Counted from the first letter of the stretch, positions 1-8,950 are shown. The stretch: DNA of 64,000 nt from an uncultured bacterium (GCA_949290355.1 CASERN010000007.1:19677-83676), one strand, 5' to 3'. Translations and numbers: made by a program. The notes: generated by a model from the letters alone, not told the origin.

Positions 1-426
1 AATATTGTACAGCCTGATTTCGCATTTTTTGGAGAAAAGGATAGACAACAGCTTATAATATTGAAAAAGATGGTGAAAGATTTGAACATCCCGGTTGAGA
101 TTATTCCTTGTCCGATAGTGAGAGAAGAAAGTGGCCTTGCTCTTTCATCAAGGAACAAGTATTTGTCAGATAAAGATAAAGAAAATGCATTAGCATTAAG
201 TAAGATTCTGTTTAATATAAAAGCTTGTTATGATAAAGGTATAAATGATGTCAATGCATTAACAGAGACAGCTTATGCTTATTTAAATGAAAGTCATAGT
301 CTGGAATATTTAGAGTTTAGAGATGCTACAGATTTAGAAGAAAAAAAAGTTGCAGATAAAAATACTATAGTTTTTATTGCTGTTAAAATTGGTGATGTAA
401 GATTAATAGATAATATTGCTTTATAA
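1..426 (+). CDS. panC: Pantothenate synthetase (pantoate--beta-alanine ligase), 3' part
   Basis: The frame is open from the first base, so the N-terminal half lies outside the window; about 141 residues remain. Visible family signatures are FFGEKD, the RQQL segment and IVREESGLALSSRN with the S-S-R-N substrate/ATP contact region. PanC condenses pantoate and beta-alanine with ATP to give pantothenate, the precursor of coenzyme A; coaD, a later step of the same pathway, lies at 7.6 kb. The C-terminal part is intact and ends in TAA. The next gene starts 10 bases downstream, so the two are probably co-transcribed. Confidence 0.93.
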   Translation, partial: NIVQPDFAFFGEKDRQQLIILKKMVKDLNIPVEIIPCPIVREESGLALSSRNKYLSDKDKENALALSKILFNIKACYDKGINDVNALTETAYAYLNESHSLEYLEFRDATDLEEKKVADKNTIVFIAVKIGDVRLIDNIAL

Positions 427-436
427 TGAGGAAGTT

Positions 437-1360
437 ATGTCTAAGTTTTATGATACTATAATTAATATTTTGAAACTTGTAATAAATATTTTGTTCGTAT
501 TGCAGATAACTCTAATGATACTTGTATTTTTTACTGCAACGTATTGGTTATTTAATTTGCTAAATATAACCGCTTTTGATTTTGCTCAACCGATAGCAAT
601 GGCAGTATCTGATTTTGTAAAATTGTTCTATAACCAAGAAGTAGAAATAGGCGGATTATATATTGACAGTTCATTATTATTGTTTGATTTAATAGCAATT
701 GCAGTAGTATACGGAATTGCAAAATTTAAGTATCATATACATAAAGCTATTGATTCAGTAATAATATCCAAGAAAAAATGCATGGCAGAGCTTGAAGCCG
801 AATTTAATAAACAGCTTCAAAAAGAGGCAGAAGCTTCTATTTTAAAATGTAATAATGTCGCTATATTAGTCCAATTTGATGCAAAAAATATGTTTATAGA
901 TTCATGCTGGGGCGGAGATAAAGAAGATGGCGTTCAGGAAAAGATTGATGAAGCTTTTAAGGTTTTTTATGGAGCAATAAAAAATATTGAAGGTTGCAGA
1001 TTTGCCAAAACTGGGAATAAAATGTTGATTATGCTGAATGATTTTAATAAAGTTGATAATCTATTACATTTTATTGATACCTCTGTAAATAGAATAAGAG
1101 AAAATATGCGAGCAAAACATTGGTCTATATTTTCATTTATTTCAGTGGATGTGTATGACAATAAAACTAATTTCAAAACAAGTGTATATCCTAATTTGGA
1201 ACGTTTGATTGCATTACATCATAAAAACGAAGCAGTTTGTCTTGGAAATTTTGTAATGCGTTATAAACTTTTAAAGGAACAATTATTTAATCCATTTATG
1301 AGAGGTACATATAATTTAGATGGGGAATGTGAAGTGTGGACTTTAGTTAAGAAAAATTAA
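437..1360 (+). CDS. Membrane-anchored protein of unknown function
   Basis: A 307-residue protein with ATG chosen at 437, preceded by GAGGAAG; a TTG further upstream would overlap panC and has no ribosome site. Two hydrophobic segments lie at about residues 10-42 and 78-96, followed by a roughly 200-residue soluble, probably cytoplasmic part. That part has a short run of charged helix (about 105-135), then alternating strands and helices ending in a GECEVWTL motif. The layout (TM segments plus a C-terminal alpha/beta domain with F-D and K-T-G-N-K-M-L-I-M-L segments) loosely recalls nucleotidyl-cyclase-like folds, but catalytic residues cannot be recognised. I do not assign a function. Confidence 0.7.
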   Translation: MSKFYDTIINILKLVINILFVLQITLMILVFFTATYWLFNLLNITAFDFAQPIAMAVSDFVKLFYNQEVEIGGLYIDSSLLLFDLIAIAVVYGIAKFKYHIHKAIDSVIISKKKCMAELEAEFNKQLQKEAEASILKCNNVAILVQFDAKNMFIDSCWGGDKEDGVQEKIDEAFKVFYGAIKNIEGCRFAKTGNKMLIMLNDFNKVDNLLHFIDTSVNRIRENMRAKHWSIFSFISVDVYDNKTNFKTSVYPNLERLIALHHKNEAVCLGNFVMRYKLLKEQLFNPFMRGTYNLDGECEVWTLVKKN

Positions 1361-1399
1361 CGAGTCTGTTGCTTTTTTTTATTTTTTAAGTTAATATAA

Positions 1400-1500
1400 A
1401 TTTACAACCGCAGACAGTTAGCGGGAGATGTAAATTAATAATATTTGCTTTCTTCCTTAATATACCAGCTAACCGAGGTTAGACAGTCGAAATATATTAA
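1400..1500 (+). promoter_or_regulatory. Ribosomal protein L10 leader (autoregulatory 5' UTR)
   Basis: Upstream of rplJ the segments CAGACAGTTAGC (1411-1422) and AGCTAACCGAGGTTAGACAG (1468-1487) pair as GTTAGC/GCTAAC next to the invariant CCGAGGT box. This is the pattern of the L10 leader, where L10 (or the L10-L12 complex) binds a kink-turn to repress its own operon. Inside the element CCGC/GCGG and TTACA/TGTAA can form an alternative hairpin. The assignment rests on motif recognition; a covariance model search for the L10 leader would decide it. Confidence 0.75.
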
Positions 1501-1606
1501 ATAGATTTGTTAACCTATATGATTTTGCGGAAGTATATAAAAGATGCAAAATCTTTTGTATTTTAGAAGGTCGATAAATTTAATTTGTAAAACAAAGGAG
1601 CTAAAC

Positions 1607-2128
1607 ATGGCAACAAAAGCTTTTAAATCTGAAAAAATAGATGCTATAAAAGCAAAAGCAGAAAAAGCCCAAGTAGCTATTTTAACTGAGTATAAAGGTT
1701 ACACAGTAGAAGAAATTACAAATTTGAGACGCAGCATTCAAAAAGATGGCGGCGACTACATGGTAACAAAAAATACTTTAGCTAAAATTGCTTTGAAGGG
1801 TACTGATTTTGAAGTTCTTGCTGAATCTTTAACAGGACCTGTAGCTATTGCATTTGGTTTTGAAGATCAAGTAAGTCCGGCAAAAGCAGTTGCAAAATTT
1901 ATTAAAGATACTAAAAAAGGTGCAATTTTAGGTGGAGCATTAGATGGTAAATTATTATCAGCTAAAGAAGCTGAAGCATTATCAAAAATGCCATCAAAAG
2001 AAGAACTTCTTGCAAAAATTCTTGGTTCTATCAATTCACCTGCTTCAGGTATCGTTGGATCTATCAACGCAGTTATGTCTCAACTTACAAGAACTATGGC
2101 TGCTGTTAGAGACCAAAAGACTGCATAG
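1607..2128 (+). CDS. rplJ: 50S ribosomal protein L10
   Basis: A 173-residue L10 protein that forms the base of the L7/L12 stalk. The start at 1607 is 6 bases after AAAGGAG; the reading frame extends upstream but without a ribosome site. N-terminal MATKAFKSEKI, the VAILTEYKGYTVEEI strand-helix, and YMVTKNTLAKIAL are typical of L10, and the C-terminal helix binds L12 dimers. rplL follows 50 bases later. Unusually, rplK-rplA are not directly upstream but 8 kb away, and rpoB is not downstream. Confidence 0.97.
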   Translation: MATKAFKSEKIDAIKAKAEKAQVAILTEYKGYTVEEITNLRRSIQKDGGDYMVTKNTLAKIALKGTDFEVLAESLTGPVAIAFGFEDQVSPAKAVAKFIKDTKKGAILGGALDGKLLSAKEAEALSKMPSKEELLAKILGSINSPASGIVGSINAVMSQLTRTMAAVRDQKTA

Positions 2129-2178
2129 TCAAAAATTCGTACAAAACTAAAAAATAAAAAATTTAAAGGAGAAAAATA

Positions 2179-2553
2179 ATGAGTAACGTAGAAACAATTT
2201 TAGAATCAATTGAAAAATTAACTTTATTAGAAGCAGCTGAATTAGTAAAAGCTATGGAAGAAAAATTCGGCGTATCTGCAGCAGCTCCTGTAGCTGTAGC
2301 AGCAGCTCCTGCAGCAGCTGGTGAAGCAGCAGCTGATGAAGCATCAGAAGTTAACGTAATTTTAGCTTCTGCTGGTGCTAATAAAATTGCTGTATTGAAA
2401 GAAGTAAGAGCTATCACTGGTCTTGGCTTGAAAGAAGCTAAAGATTTAGTTGATGGTGCTCCTAAAGCTATCAAAGAAGGTATTAAAAAAGAAGACGCTG
2501 AAGCTATCAAAAAACAACTTGAAGCTGCTGGTGCAACTGTTGAAATCAAATAG
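2179..2553 (+). CDS. rplL: 50S ribosomal protein L7/L12
   Basis: A 124-residue stalk protein that recruits translational GTPases. It shows the N-terminal dimerisation helix pair (about 1-30), an alanine-rich hinge (about 36-58) and the C-terminal factor-binding domain with [19 protein letters not shown] (about 74-92). AAAGGAG lies 8 bases before the ATG. Length and sequence are normal for the family. Transcription probably ends at the strong hairpin immediately after the gene, so this is a two-gene operon regulated by the L10 leader. Confidence 0.98.
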   Translation: MSNVETILESIEKLTLLEAAELVKAMEEKFGVSAAAPVAVAAAPAAAGEAAADEASEVNVILASAGANKIAVLKEVRAITGLGLKEAKDLVDGAPKAIKEGIKKEDAEAIKKQLEAAGATVEIK

Positions 2554-2577
2554 TTTATTTGATATACAAAATAGATT

Positions 2578-2610
2578 AAAAAGCTCCTTTTTGCGAAGGA
2601 GCTTTTTTAT
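2578..2610 (+). terminator. Rho-independent terminator after rplL
   Basis: AAGCTCCTT (2581-2589) pairs perfectly with AAGGAGCTT (2596-2604) around a six-base loop, followed by a T run. It also lies at the 3' end of the convergent minus-strand nuclease gene and may serve both. Confidence 0.9.
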
Positions 2611-3236
2611 ATGCAGATTTTTTTATATTCGCATAGCTTGCAAATATTTGTATGGTTAATATTTTCAGTAAGCTCAAAATTATTTATTTTGTTACAAATA
2701 TCCAAAATTTTATTTTCATAAATTTTTTCTTTTTCTTGTGAATAATCAATGATACAATTTTGATTGTTTTTTAGATCAATATAGACAAATTTTATATTTT
2801 CTCCATACATTTTTGATGCACATAATAGGTATATCATTGTTTGAAAATCGTATTCCGGATTTTGAGGTATTGAGCCTGTTTTGTAATCCAATATATAAAA
2901 ATTTTCATTATCTTTTACTAATGCATCAAGTCTGCCCCCAATCCAGTAGTTTCCGATTTTGCAGCTTAAATTGTATTCTGATTTGATGTATTCTTTTTTT
3001 AAGAAAATATTACTCTTTAGAATTTCCCAAGTATTTAATTCTTCCTGATTAAGAGATGCTTCCATTTTTGAAATATTATCACCTCTAAGATAATAGTTTG
3101 CAAGAGCGTGAATTTTTTTACCTTTTTCAAAAAGTGAACTTTTTTGTGGCATAGTAATTTTTTCGATATATTTGAAATGATATTTCCTTTGACAAATTTC
3201 AAATGTTTTTAACATGTTCGGTGAAAAATTATTCAT
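2607..3236 (-). CDS. Cas4/AddB-like PD-(D/E)XK nuclease with four cysteines
   Basis: A 209-residue RecB-family nuclease. The PD-(D/E)XK core is visible: H43, D104 in GGRLDAL, D117 and K119 in ILDYKTG, and a Q132 helix (QTMIYLL). C15 near the N terminus plus C199-x2-C202-x5-C208 at the C terminus match the 4Fe-4S cluster spacing of AddB and Cas4 nucleases. It overlaps the start of the gene by 8 bases with the end of the large helicase gene upstream, so the two are translationally coupled. By context it supplies the nuclease of an AddAB-like end-resection complex. No cas genes or CRISPR array are nearby, so a CRISPR role is unlikely. Confidence 0.85.
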   Translation of the reverse strand: MNNFSPNMLKTFEICQRKYHFKYIEKITMPQKSSLFEKGKKIHALANYYLRGDNISKMEASLNQEELNTWEILKSNIFLKKEYIKSEYNLSCKIGNYWIGGRLDALVKDNENFYILDYKTGSIPQNPEYDFQTMIYLLCASKMYGENIKFVYIDLKNNQNCIIDYSQEKEKIYENKILDICNKINNFELTENINHTNICKLCEYKKICI

Positions 3237-6200
3237 TATATTCCTCCGTGCAGTCTAAAATTTCTGAGAAAATTAAACTAGGCTCTTGCTCAATAGTTCT
3301 TTCAAAAGATTTTATTTTTCTACTAGTTGTAAAGTACAAATGTTTTTTTGCTCTGGTGATTGCTACATAAAGCAGACGTAAATTTTCAGATACAAGTTCT
3401 TGCTTAATATCAAATTCTGTTTTTGGGGTGTATTTAGGATTAAGTCTTTTTAGGTTTTCGTTGAAATCAGAATTTTTAAGTTTTATTTGTTCAAAATCAA
3501 GTGTTAGATTTTTTTCAGCCATTTCCGGTATAAATACATAATCAAATTCATCCCCTTTTGATTTATGTAGAGTCATAATTTGAACTTTTCCTGCCAAAAA
3601 TTCTTTATCACTTTCATCCTCTTCTGAGAAAAATTTAAAACCGCTTAAGGAAGGTTTTTTCGCAAGTTCTCCTAATCTTTCTACAAGTGTATAAAAATCT
3701 TTGTAGTTTATGCTAAGGCGTTTTATTAATGTGGAAATTAAATAAACATTTGATTTTTCAATTTCAGAAGAAAAATAATGCAATCCTATTTTTATGGCTA
3801 GTTCCTCTGGCGCTAAATGTGGAAATGATAGCCAGTAAGTCATATCCCAATAAAACTGTTCAAGAGAAATATTATTAATATCATCACAATTTTGTTCAAT
3901 AAATGGAGTTTCAAATTTTCTTATTTCAAGTCCAAGTCTTTGTTTGTAAAATCCCATTTCTGCTAAGATTTCGTAGTTATCTGCAATAACATTGTTGTCA
4001 AAAGGGTGTAAAATAATTTTCATAATTGCAAAAATTGTTTTAAAAATGGTTTTTTGCTCAAGACTTTCGCTTCTTGTAATACTTTTTAATCCGCTGTTAT
4101 TTATAAAGTTTATCCATTGTGCAACTTGGTAATTATTTCTTAAAAGTATCCCTATGGTGCATTTCGGATCTTTTTTTAAGGCAGATTTGATTTCTTTCAA
4201 AATGTAATTTCTTTCTTCTAAAGGCTTTTCAAAAATAATCGAATGTAAAGCATTTTCTGATATTGGATTTCTTCCTTCTACCGGCTGCATAAATATTTTA
4301 AAGAATGCATTTTTAGTTTCATTTTGGTATTCTGCCCATTTTACTAATTTGTTTGCAAGAGACCATACTTCTTTCGTGCATCTTTGAGAACAATTCATGC
4401 TAACATTATTGCTTTCTTTTATAAACTTTCGAAATCCTTCCACATCAGCGTTTGAAAAAGTTGTTGTAATAGCTTGATTTATGTCTCCGCAACGAATTAA
4501 ATTTTTATGTTTTGCGCTTAACAAATTTATGAGTTTTTGTTGTATAGATGAGGAATCTTGAGCCTCATCTTCAATAATATATTCACATATATTTTGGTAA
4601 TATTCTCTAATATCAGTATTATTTTCAAGCAATTTAACAGAAGATATCAACATGTCATCATAATCTATTAAATTCGCTTCTTTTAAGATTTTTTGATACT
4701 CATCAAAAAAAGTCTGGAATTTTTCTAATTTTTTATCGGTTAAATTTTTGAATTCACCACATCCGATTTTAAAGACTGATATTCCTCTATCAAATTCTTC
4801 AGTTTCACCTTTTTTAAGTTTTAATTTGTTTGCAATTTCTCTTACAATTCTTGATCTTTGTGTATCATCACAAATTTCGAAATCAGAAGATAATCCAAGC
4901 CTTTCGAAATTTCCGTTTTCTTTTAAAATTCTTAAAGCAAGTCCGTGTATTGTGCTTATATTGGGTAATTGAGATGAGTTTTGTCTAATATTTTTAATTC
5001 TGTCTCTAAAATTTCTTGCAGCACTTTCCATGTATGTCATTACAAATATATTTTCAGGTTTTACTCCATTATCTAACAATTTTATAATTAATGCTAATAA
5101 AATAGTTGTCTTTCCAGCTCCTGGAACTGCAGAAATTGCCATTTTACCATTTTTGTAATCAAGCACAGGTTTTTGATCTTCTCTTGGGATTATATCAAAA
5201 GTTTTTTTATTACCATCTTTGGAGGTTTCTTCTTGAATTTTTATAAATTCTTCAATTCCACCGAAATTTTCTATCCCATTACCATCAAAAAGGCTTGAAT
5301 ATGTGTATATATGTTCAGATGCACAAAGAGTTAGTTTTCTTAAAATTCTTGCAGTTTTATCTTTGGAAAGGTTAATATTATCATCTATGGTGAATTCATC
5401 TTTAGCCCATCCTCTTTGGAAAACCCAAGCATTATAAAGTGGACCTGTATCGCTTTTTATCCATTCATCGCTTGATGTATCAAGCCATATTTGGTATTTT
5501 GTTTTAATTTGATTATCAATTATTTTTTGCGGGGTCGATATTATTAAGTCTTTTTCAGAAATTTCTAAAGTTGAATATGGATTTTCTGCAATTATTGAAT
5601 TTTCAATTTGATTGATAATCTCATTTTGCATTGAGTTAAATTCTTTGCCGAAAATATTTTCGAAATCTTGAAGCTGTTTTATAAAGAAGTTGAATTTATT
5701 TAATTCAATTGATGTAATATTATAAAATTCAGCAAGTTCATTATATATAATATATACTTTTTCAGATAGCTTAATATTATTGTTTTCTGATAGATATTTT
5801 ATTATATCTAAAAATTTTCTGTACTTTAGAGTGTATTCTTCTATATCAAATTCTTTTTCAATTAAAATATTACTTGTTTCAAAGTTTTCAATAATATCTT
5901 TGCAATATTTTATCGGGATTTTTAAAAATTCCGAAAGAACAACTCTAAGCTCAAATTCATTTAGTTGTATCCCGCTATTAATTTTAAGAATAGCAAGTAT
6001 AGATTTGACAAGCTTGTTTTGTATAAGTTTTTCACTGCCTGATAAAAATATCAGGTTTGTGTGAATATTTTCTTTAAGCGAAAATTTCAACATGTCGTCA
6101 ATAATTGGTGTAATTATTGATATCTCTGATGGTAAGATGTTTTTAGCCAAAAGTTCTTTTAATTTGTTTATAGCAGAATCAATCATAGAAGCTCTTTTGG

Positions 6201-7095
6201 AAGGTGATTGGTGTGAGAAATTTTCTAAGAAAAGCATTTCATTTTTTTTAATGTTTGAGAAAATAATTTCTGCATCTTTAGTCATTTTATTTTCGGAATT
6301 AAGTTTTTGTGCTTTTTGATTAAATAATTCTTCAAATTTCCATATTGCAGTTTTATCTGCACTTAAATATCCTGAGCGACTTGCTCCTTTTTCGTCAAAT
6401 GCAATAAAGGCATCTTTCAGTTGAGGAGCTAGATATGAAATAAAGTCAAAACAAATTGGAGTAATTTCATCTCCATCATCCAAAATTAAGTATTTAATAT
6501 TTTTAAAATATTCAGTATTCTTGTAAATATAATTAAAAACAAGACTTTGTCTTAAATAATCAAAGTCTCTTAATGCTAAAGTTTTTGATAATAGTTTTTT
6601 CAATGCTATTTTAGCATCACCAGAAAAGCTTTCTCCTAAAATCCTAGAGCGCCACTCAACTTCCTCATCATTAAGATTATTTTGTACGATAAGTGAATAT
6701 CTCCTGAAAATTTGGTGAAGAAGAGATTTTTTTGAATTATATCCTTTAAATGGAATTTCCTTAAGTATATCTTTTAGAATGAATTGAGAAACTTCAAGTC
6801 CTGCAAGATTTGGTAGAATTGTCGGATTATTAATAAAAGGATTAATATTTTCGACGAATGCCCAATTATCATTTATTGTGTTGTAAACAAGTGAAAAAAA
6901 TGAATGGACTTGTAATTTTTCGATGCATATAATATCTAATTTTTCAAGAGTTTTTTTTATAAAATTCTGTTTTAAATTAGAATTTTGTACGATGACTAAT
7001 ATTTCTGACGATTTAACCCCAGAGTTAAGAAGTTTAACATATGAATTAATAAGGTAATCTGTTTTGTTAGTGGATAAATCGCCTAGAAATAACAT
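3229..7095 (-). CDS. UvrD/AddA-type helicase fused to an inactive AddB-like helicase half
   Basis: A 1288-residue protein. The C-terminal half is a superfamily I UvrD/AddA helicase: Walker A VPGAGKTT near residue 660, DEAQD (motif II) near 842, CGDINQAI (motif III), MTLHKSKGDEFDYVF (motif V) and LYVAITRAKKHLY (motif VI) near 1248. The first roughly 620 residues resemble the non-catalytic helicase half of AddB/RecC: LFLGDLSTNKTDYL sits where a P-loop would be but lacks G-K-T, followed by ILVIVQNSNLK. There is no nuclease domain; that function sits in the coupled downstream gene. The likely role is double-strand end processing in recombinational repair. The start has AAGGAG five bases upstream. 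Confidence 0.85.
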   Translation of the reverse strand: MLFLGDLSTNKTDYLINSYVKLLNSGVKSSEILVIVQNSNLKQNFIKKTLEKLDIICIEKLQVHSFFSLVYNTINDNWAFVENINPFINNPTILPNLAGLEVSQFILKDILKEIPFKGYNSKKSLLHQIFRRYSLIVQNNLNDEEVEWRSRILGESFSGDAKIALKKLLSKTLALRDFDYLRQSLVFNYIYKNTEYFKNIKYLILDDGDEITPICFDFISYLAPQLKDAFIAFDEKGASRSGYLSADKTAIWKFEELFNQKAQKLNSENKMTKDAEIIFSNIKKNEMLFLENFSHQSPSKRASMIDSAINKLKELLAKNILPSEISIITPIIDDMLKFSLKENIHTNLIFLSGSEKLIQNKLVKSILAILKINSGIQLNEFELRVVLSEFLKIPIKYCKDIIENFETSNILIEKEFDIEEYTLKYRKFLDIIKYLSENNNIKLSEKVYIIYNELAEFYNITSIELNKFNFFIKQLQDFENIFGKEFNSMQNEIINQIENSIIAENPYSTLEISEKDLIISTPQKIIDNQIKTKYQIWLDTSSDEWIKSDTGPLYNAWVFQRGWAKDEFTIDDNINLSKDKTARILRKLTLCASEHIYTYSSLFDGNGIENFGGIEEFIKIQEETSKDGNKKTFDIIPREDQKPVLDYKNGKMAISAVPGAGKTTILLALIIKLLDNGVKPENIFVMTYMESAARNFRDRIKNIRQNSSQLPNISTIHGLALRILKENGNFERLGLSSDFEICDDTQRSRIVREIANKLKLKKGETEEFDRGISVFKIGCGEFKNLTDKKLEKFQTFFDEYQKILKEANLIDYDDMLISSVKLLENNTDIREYYQNICEYIIEDEAQDSSSIQQKLINLLSAKHKNLIRCGDINQAITTTFSNADVEGFRKFIKESNNVSMNCSQRCTKEVWSLANKLVKWAEYQNETKNAFFKIFMQPVEGRNPISENALHSIIFEKPLEERNYILKEIKSALKKDPKCTIGILLRNNYQVAQWINFINNSGLKSITRSESLEQKTIFKTIFAIMKIILHPFDNNVIADNYEILAEMGFYKQRLGLEIRKFETPFIEQNCDDINNISLEQFYWDMTYWLSFPHLAPEELAIKIGLHYFSSEIEKSNVYLISTLIKRLSINYKDFYTLVERLGELAKKPSLSGFKFFSEEDESDKEFLAGKVQIMTLHKSKGDEFDYVFIPEMAEKNLTLDFEQIKLKNSDFNENLKRLNPKYTPKTEFDIKQELVSENLRLLYVAITRAKKHLYFTTSRKIKSFERTIEQEPSLIFSEILDCTEEYNE

Positions 7096-7164
7096 TCATA
7101 CTCCTTCAAAAATAATTGTATCATGAACAACAAAAATTTATTTTGTCTTCATCCTAATGAACTA

Positions 7165-7193
7165 TTGCTTTTTTTTACCCATTAGTCTATTAT
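7165..7193 (+). promoter_or_regulatory. Sigma-70-type promoter for the winged-helix gene
   Basis: TTGCTT (7165-7170), a 17-base spacer and TATTAT (7188-7193) precede the small winged-helix gene; GGAGG follows before its ATG. Confidence 0.6.
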
Positions 7194-7243
7194 ATAACCA
7201 TAAACGGAGATAAGGTAACAATAAAAATTTACGGAGGTTAGTT

Positions 7244-7450
7244 ATGCAAGAATTACAAGATCAAATTGGACAATCAGCTGGTCAAATTTACAATTATTTA
7301 AACAACAATGGAGAATCTTCATTCTCTAAAATGAAAAAAGAGTTAGATCTTAAAGGAAATTTTGCAGATTTAGGTCTAGGCTGGTTAGCAAGAGAAGACA
7401 AAGTAGAAATTTCTAAAAAAGGAACTTCAGTTAGCGTAAGACTTAAATAG
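7244..7450 (+). CDS. Small winged helix-turn-helix protein (DUF2582-like)
   Basis: A 68-residue protein with a strong GGAGG ribosome site. It reads as one compact winged-helix domain: helix 1 QIGQSAGQIYNYLNNNG, helix-turn-helix SSFSKMKKELDLKGNFADLGLGWLAR, and a beta wing KVEISKKGTSVSVRLK. The pattern matches the DUF2582 winged-helix family. Its target is not evident. It has its own promoter and terminator and is therefore a monocistronic unit. Confidence 0.75.
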   Translation: MQELQDQIGQSAGQIYNYLNNNGESSFSKMKKELDLKGNFADLGLGWLAREDKVEISKKGTSVSVRLK

Positions 7451-7478
7451 TAATTAAGAAAAATATTTAAACTAAATA

Positions 7479-7507
7479 AAAAACACCTTATTAAAGGTGT
7501 TTTTTAT
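7479..7507 (+). terminator. Rho-independent terminator
   Basis: AAACACCTT (7481-7489) and AAGGTGTTT (7494-7502) form a perfect stem with a four-base loop followed by T residues. Confidence 0.85.
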
Positions 7508-7574
7508 TATTAATAAAACTTTACAATGAAGATGTTTTTTTTGTCTTATAATAGCTTCAAAAAGGGAAACGAAT

Positions 7575-8054
7575 ATGAAAATAGCAATTTATCCGGGAAG
7601 TTTTGATCCGGTAACAAAAGGACATTTAGATATTTTGCATACAGCATCAGAGATATTTGATAAAGTTATAATAGCTGTCGCAAGAAATCCGGAAAAACAA
7701 GGCTTTTTGCCTGTTGATGTTAGAGTTAAGTTGATTAAAGAAAGTGTAAAAGATTTGTCAAATGTAGAAGTAGATTTCTTTGAAGGTTTGACTATAAATT
7801 ATGCACGTCAAAAAGGTGCGACAGTATTGATAAGAGGATTACGAGCAGTATCAGATTTTGAATATGAGATGCAGTTATCTCAAGCTAATAGTGCCTTAGC
7901 TAGTGAGGTTAAGACAGTATTTTTGACAACAAAACCTAAGTATAACTTTATTTCATCAAGCACTATTAAGGAAATTTTTCTTAACAAAGGTGATATTTCT
8001 AAGTTTGTACCTGAAGCTGTAAATGAATATTTACAAAATACTTCAAAATGTTAA
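7575..8054 (+). CDS. coaD: Phosphopantetheine adenylyltransferase
   Basis: A 159-residue enzyme that adds AMP to 4'-phosphopantetheine, the penultimate step of CoA synthesis. YPGSFDPVTKGHLD (residues 5-18) carries the T-x-G-H nucleotide-binding motif; LIRGLRAVSDFEYEMQL and the FISSSTIKE signature follow. Length is exactly that of the family. AAAGGG precedes the ATG. panC lies 7 kb upstream, not in an operon with it. Confidence 0.97.
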   Translation: MKIAIYPGSFDPVTKGHLDILHTASEIFDKVIIAVARNPEKQGFLPVDVRVKLIKESVKDLSNVEVDFFEGLTINYARQKGATVLIRGLRAVSDFEYEMQLSQANSALASEVKTVFLTTKPKYNFISSSTIKEIFLNKGDISKFVPEAVNEYLQNTSKC

Positions 8055-8083
8055 AATATGTGGATTTTTCTCTAATAAACTAT

Positions 8084-8112
8084 TTGACAATTAATATACG
8101 CTTATGTAGAAT
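8084..8112 (+). promoter_or_regulatory. Sigma-70-type promoter
   Basis: TTGACA (8084-8089), a 17-base spacer and TAGAAT (8107-8112) lie directly before the coiled-coil gene, which is thus probably transcribed separately from coaD. Confidence 0.65.
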
Positions 8113-8138
8113 GTAATTAGAGTAAGAAAGGTATATGT

Positions 8139-8750
8139 GTGGTAACGATGCAACAAAATGGTGTATATGATTTATTAAAAATGTTAGAAATCTCTTTGGA
8201 AGAAGGTTTTCCTATTATTCCGCGAAAATTTACAGTGGTAAAAACAAAAGAAATAGAAACATTAATAGATAGAATTTATGCTTCTTTGCCTGTAGAAGTT
8301 CAAGAAGCTAGAGCGTTTCTAAGACGTAGGGAAGAACTTCAAATAGAGGCTCAGCAAAAAGCTGAAAAAATTATTCAAGATGCTCAAGCTGAGGCTGATA
8401 GAAAATTGTCAGAAGCAGATTTTATAAAAGCTTTAGAACGCGAAGGCAATAGAATAAGATCTCAGGTCCAACAAGAGTGCGAGGAAATTAAAAGAAAAGC
8501 CATGGAAGAGGCTGATAATATAAGAGCTCAAGCTGTAGAAGAAGCAATGAAAACAAAAGAAGGCGCAGAATTATATGCAGAACAAGTCCTTACAAATTTA
8601 GAAAAGAATTTGACTCAACAACAACAAATTGTAAAAAATGGTCAAGTTTATATGGAAAAGTTGAGATCTGATTCTTTTGGAAGTTACGATGTACCAACTT
8701 CTTACTCATCAGATAGAGCTCAATCAAATTCTGATTTTGTAATAAAGTAA
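8139..8750 (+). CDS. Coiled-coil protein of the coaD-linked, ATP synthase subunit B-like family
   Basis: A 203-residue soluble protein. After an N-terminal segment (YDLLKMLEISLEEGFPIIPRK, with a conserved aromatic/hydrophobic pattern) residues about 45-170 are an alanine/glutamate-rich coiled coil (EAQQKAEKIIQDAQAEADR). Proteins of this layout are common directly after coaD in Gram-positive genomes, where they are annotated as ATP synthase F0 subunit B-like or DivIVA-like; there is no transmembrane helix here, so it is not a real F0 subunit. I chose GTG at 8139, 7 bases after AAAGG; the ATG at 8148 is 16 bases away. Function is unknown. Confidence 0.7.
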   Translation: MVTMQQNGVYDLLKMLEISLEEGFPIIPRKFTVVKTKEIETLIDRIYASLPVEVQEARAFLRRREELQIEAQQKAEKIIQDAQAEADRKLSEADFIKALEREGNRIRSQVQQECEEIKRKAMEEADNIRAQAVEEAMKTKEGAELYAEQVLTNLEKNLTQQQQIVKNGQVYMEKLRSDSFGSYDVPTSYSSDRAQSNSDFVIK

Positions 8751-8763
8751 AAAATGTATATAT

Positions 8764-8796
8764 AAAATCAGCCGACTATCCAGTCGGCTGATTTTT
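8764..8796 (+). terminator. Rho-independent terminator
   Basis: A 14-bp perfect stem (AAAATCAGCCGACT at 8764-8777 with its complement from 8782) and a four-base loop end in a T run. Confidence 0.92.
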
Positions 8797-8877
8797 GTTA
8801 TATTCTTATAGTTTTTTAACATATTATTTGCAATTTATTTTGTTTGGTTTATTATGATATGGTAAGCCGATTTAATT

Positions 8878-8906
8878 AGAATGTGAGTTATATCACATTC
8901 TTTTTT
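8878..8906 (+). terminator. Terminator-like hairpin upstream of rpmG
   Basis: AGAATGTGA (8878-8886) and TCACATTCT (8893-8901) form a perfect 9-bp stem followed by six T. It sits after the previous gene's own terminator and between a TTGCAA/TATGAT promoter candidate (8828-8858, 19-base spacer) and rpmG. It could attenuate rpmG-secE-nusG transcription or simply be a second terminator. Confidence 0.6.
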
Positions 8907-8950
8907 AAAGAGGATAATTTATAAGCAAAACACAAAAAAGGAAAATAAAA

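Noticed and set aside
2163..2549. Long alanine-rich ORF on the minus strand opposite rplL
   Set aside because: It is the reverse complement of the well-supported rplL gene, with no ribosome site of its own.
2607..3236. Cas4 nuclease as part of a CRISPR system
   Set aside because: No repeats, leader or other cas genes occur in the window; the coupled helicase points to AddAB-like repair.
8139..8750. F0 ATP synthase subunit b
   Set aside because: It has no transmembrane helix and no neighbouring atp genes; only the coiled coil is similar.
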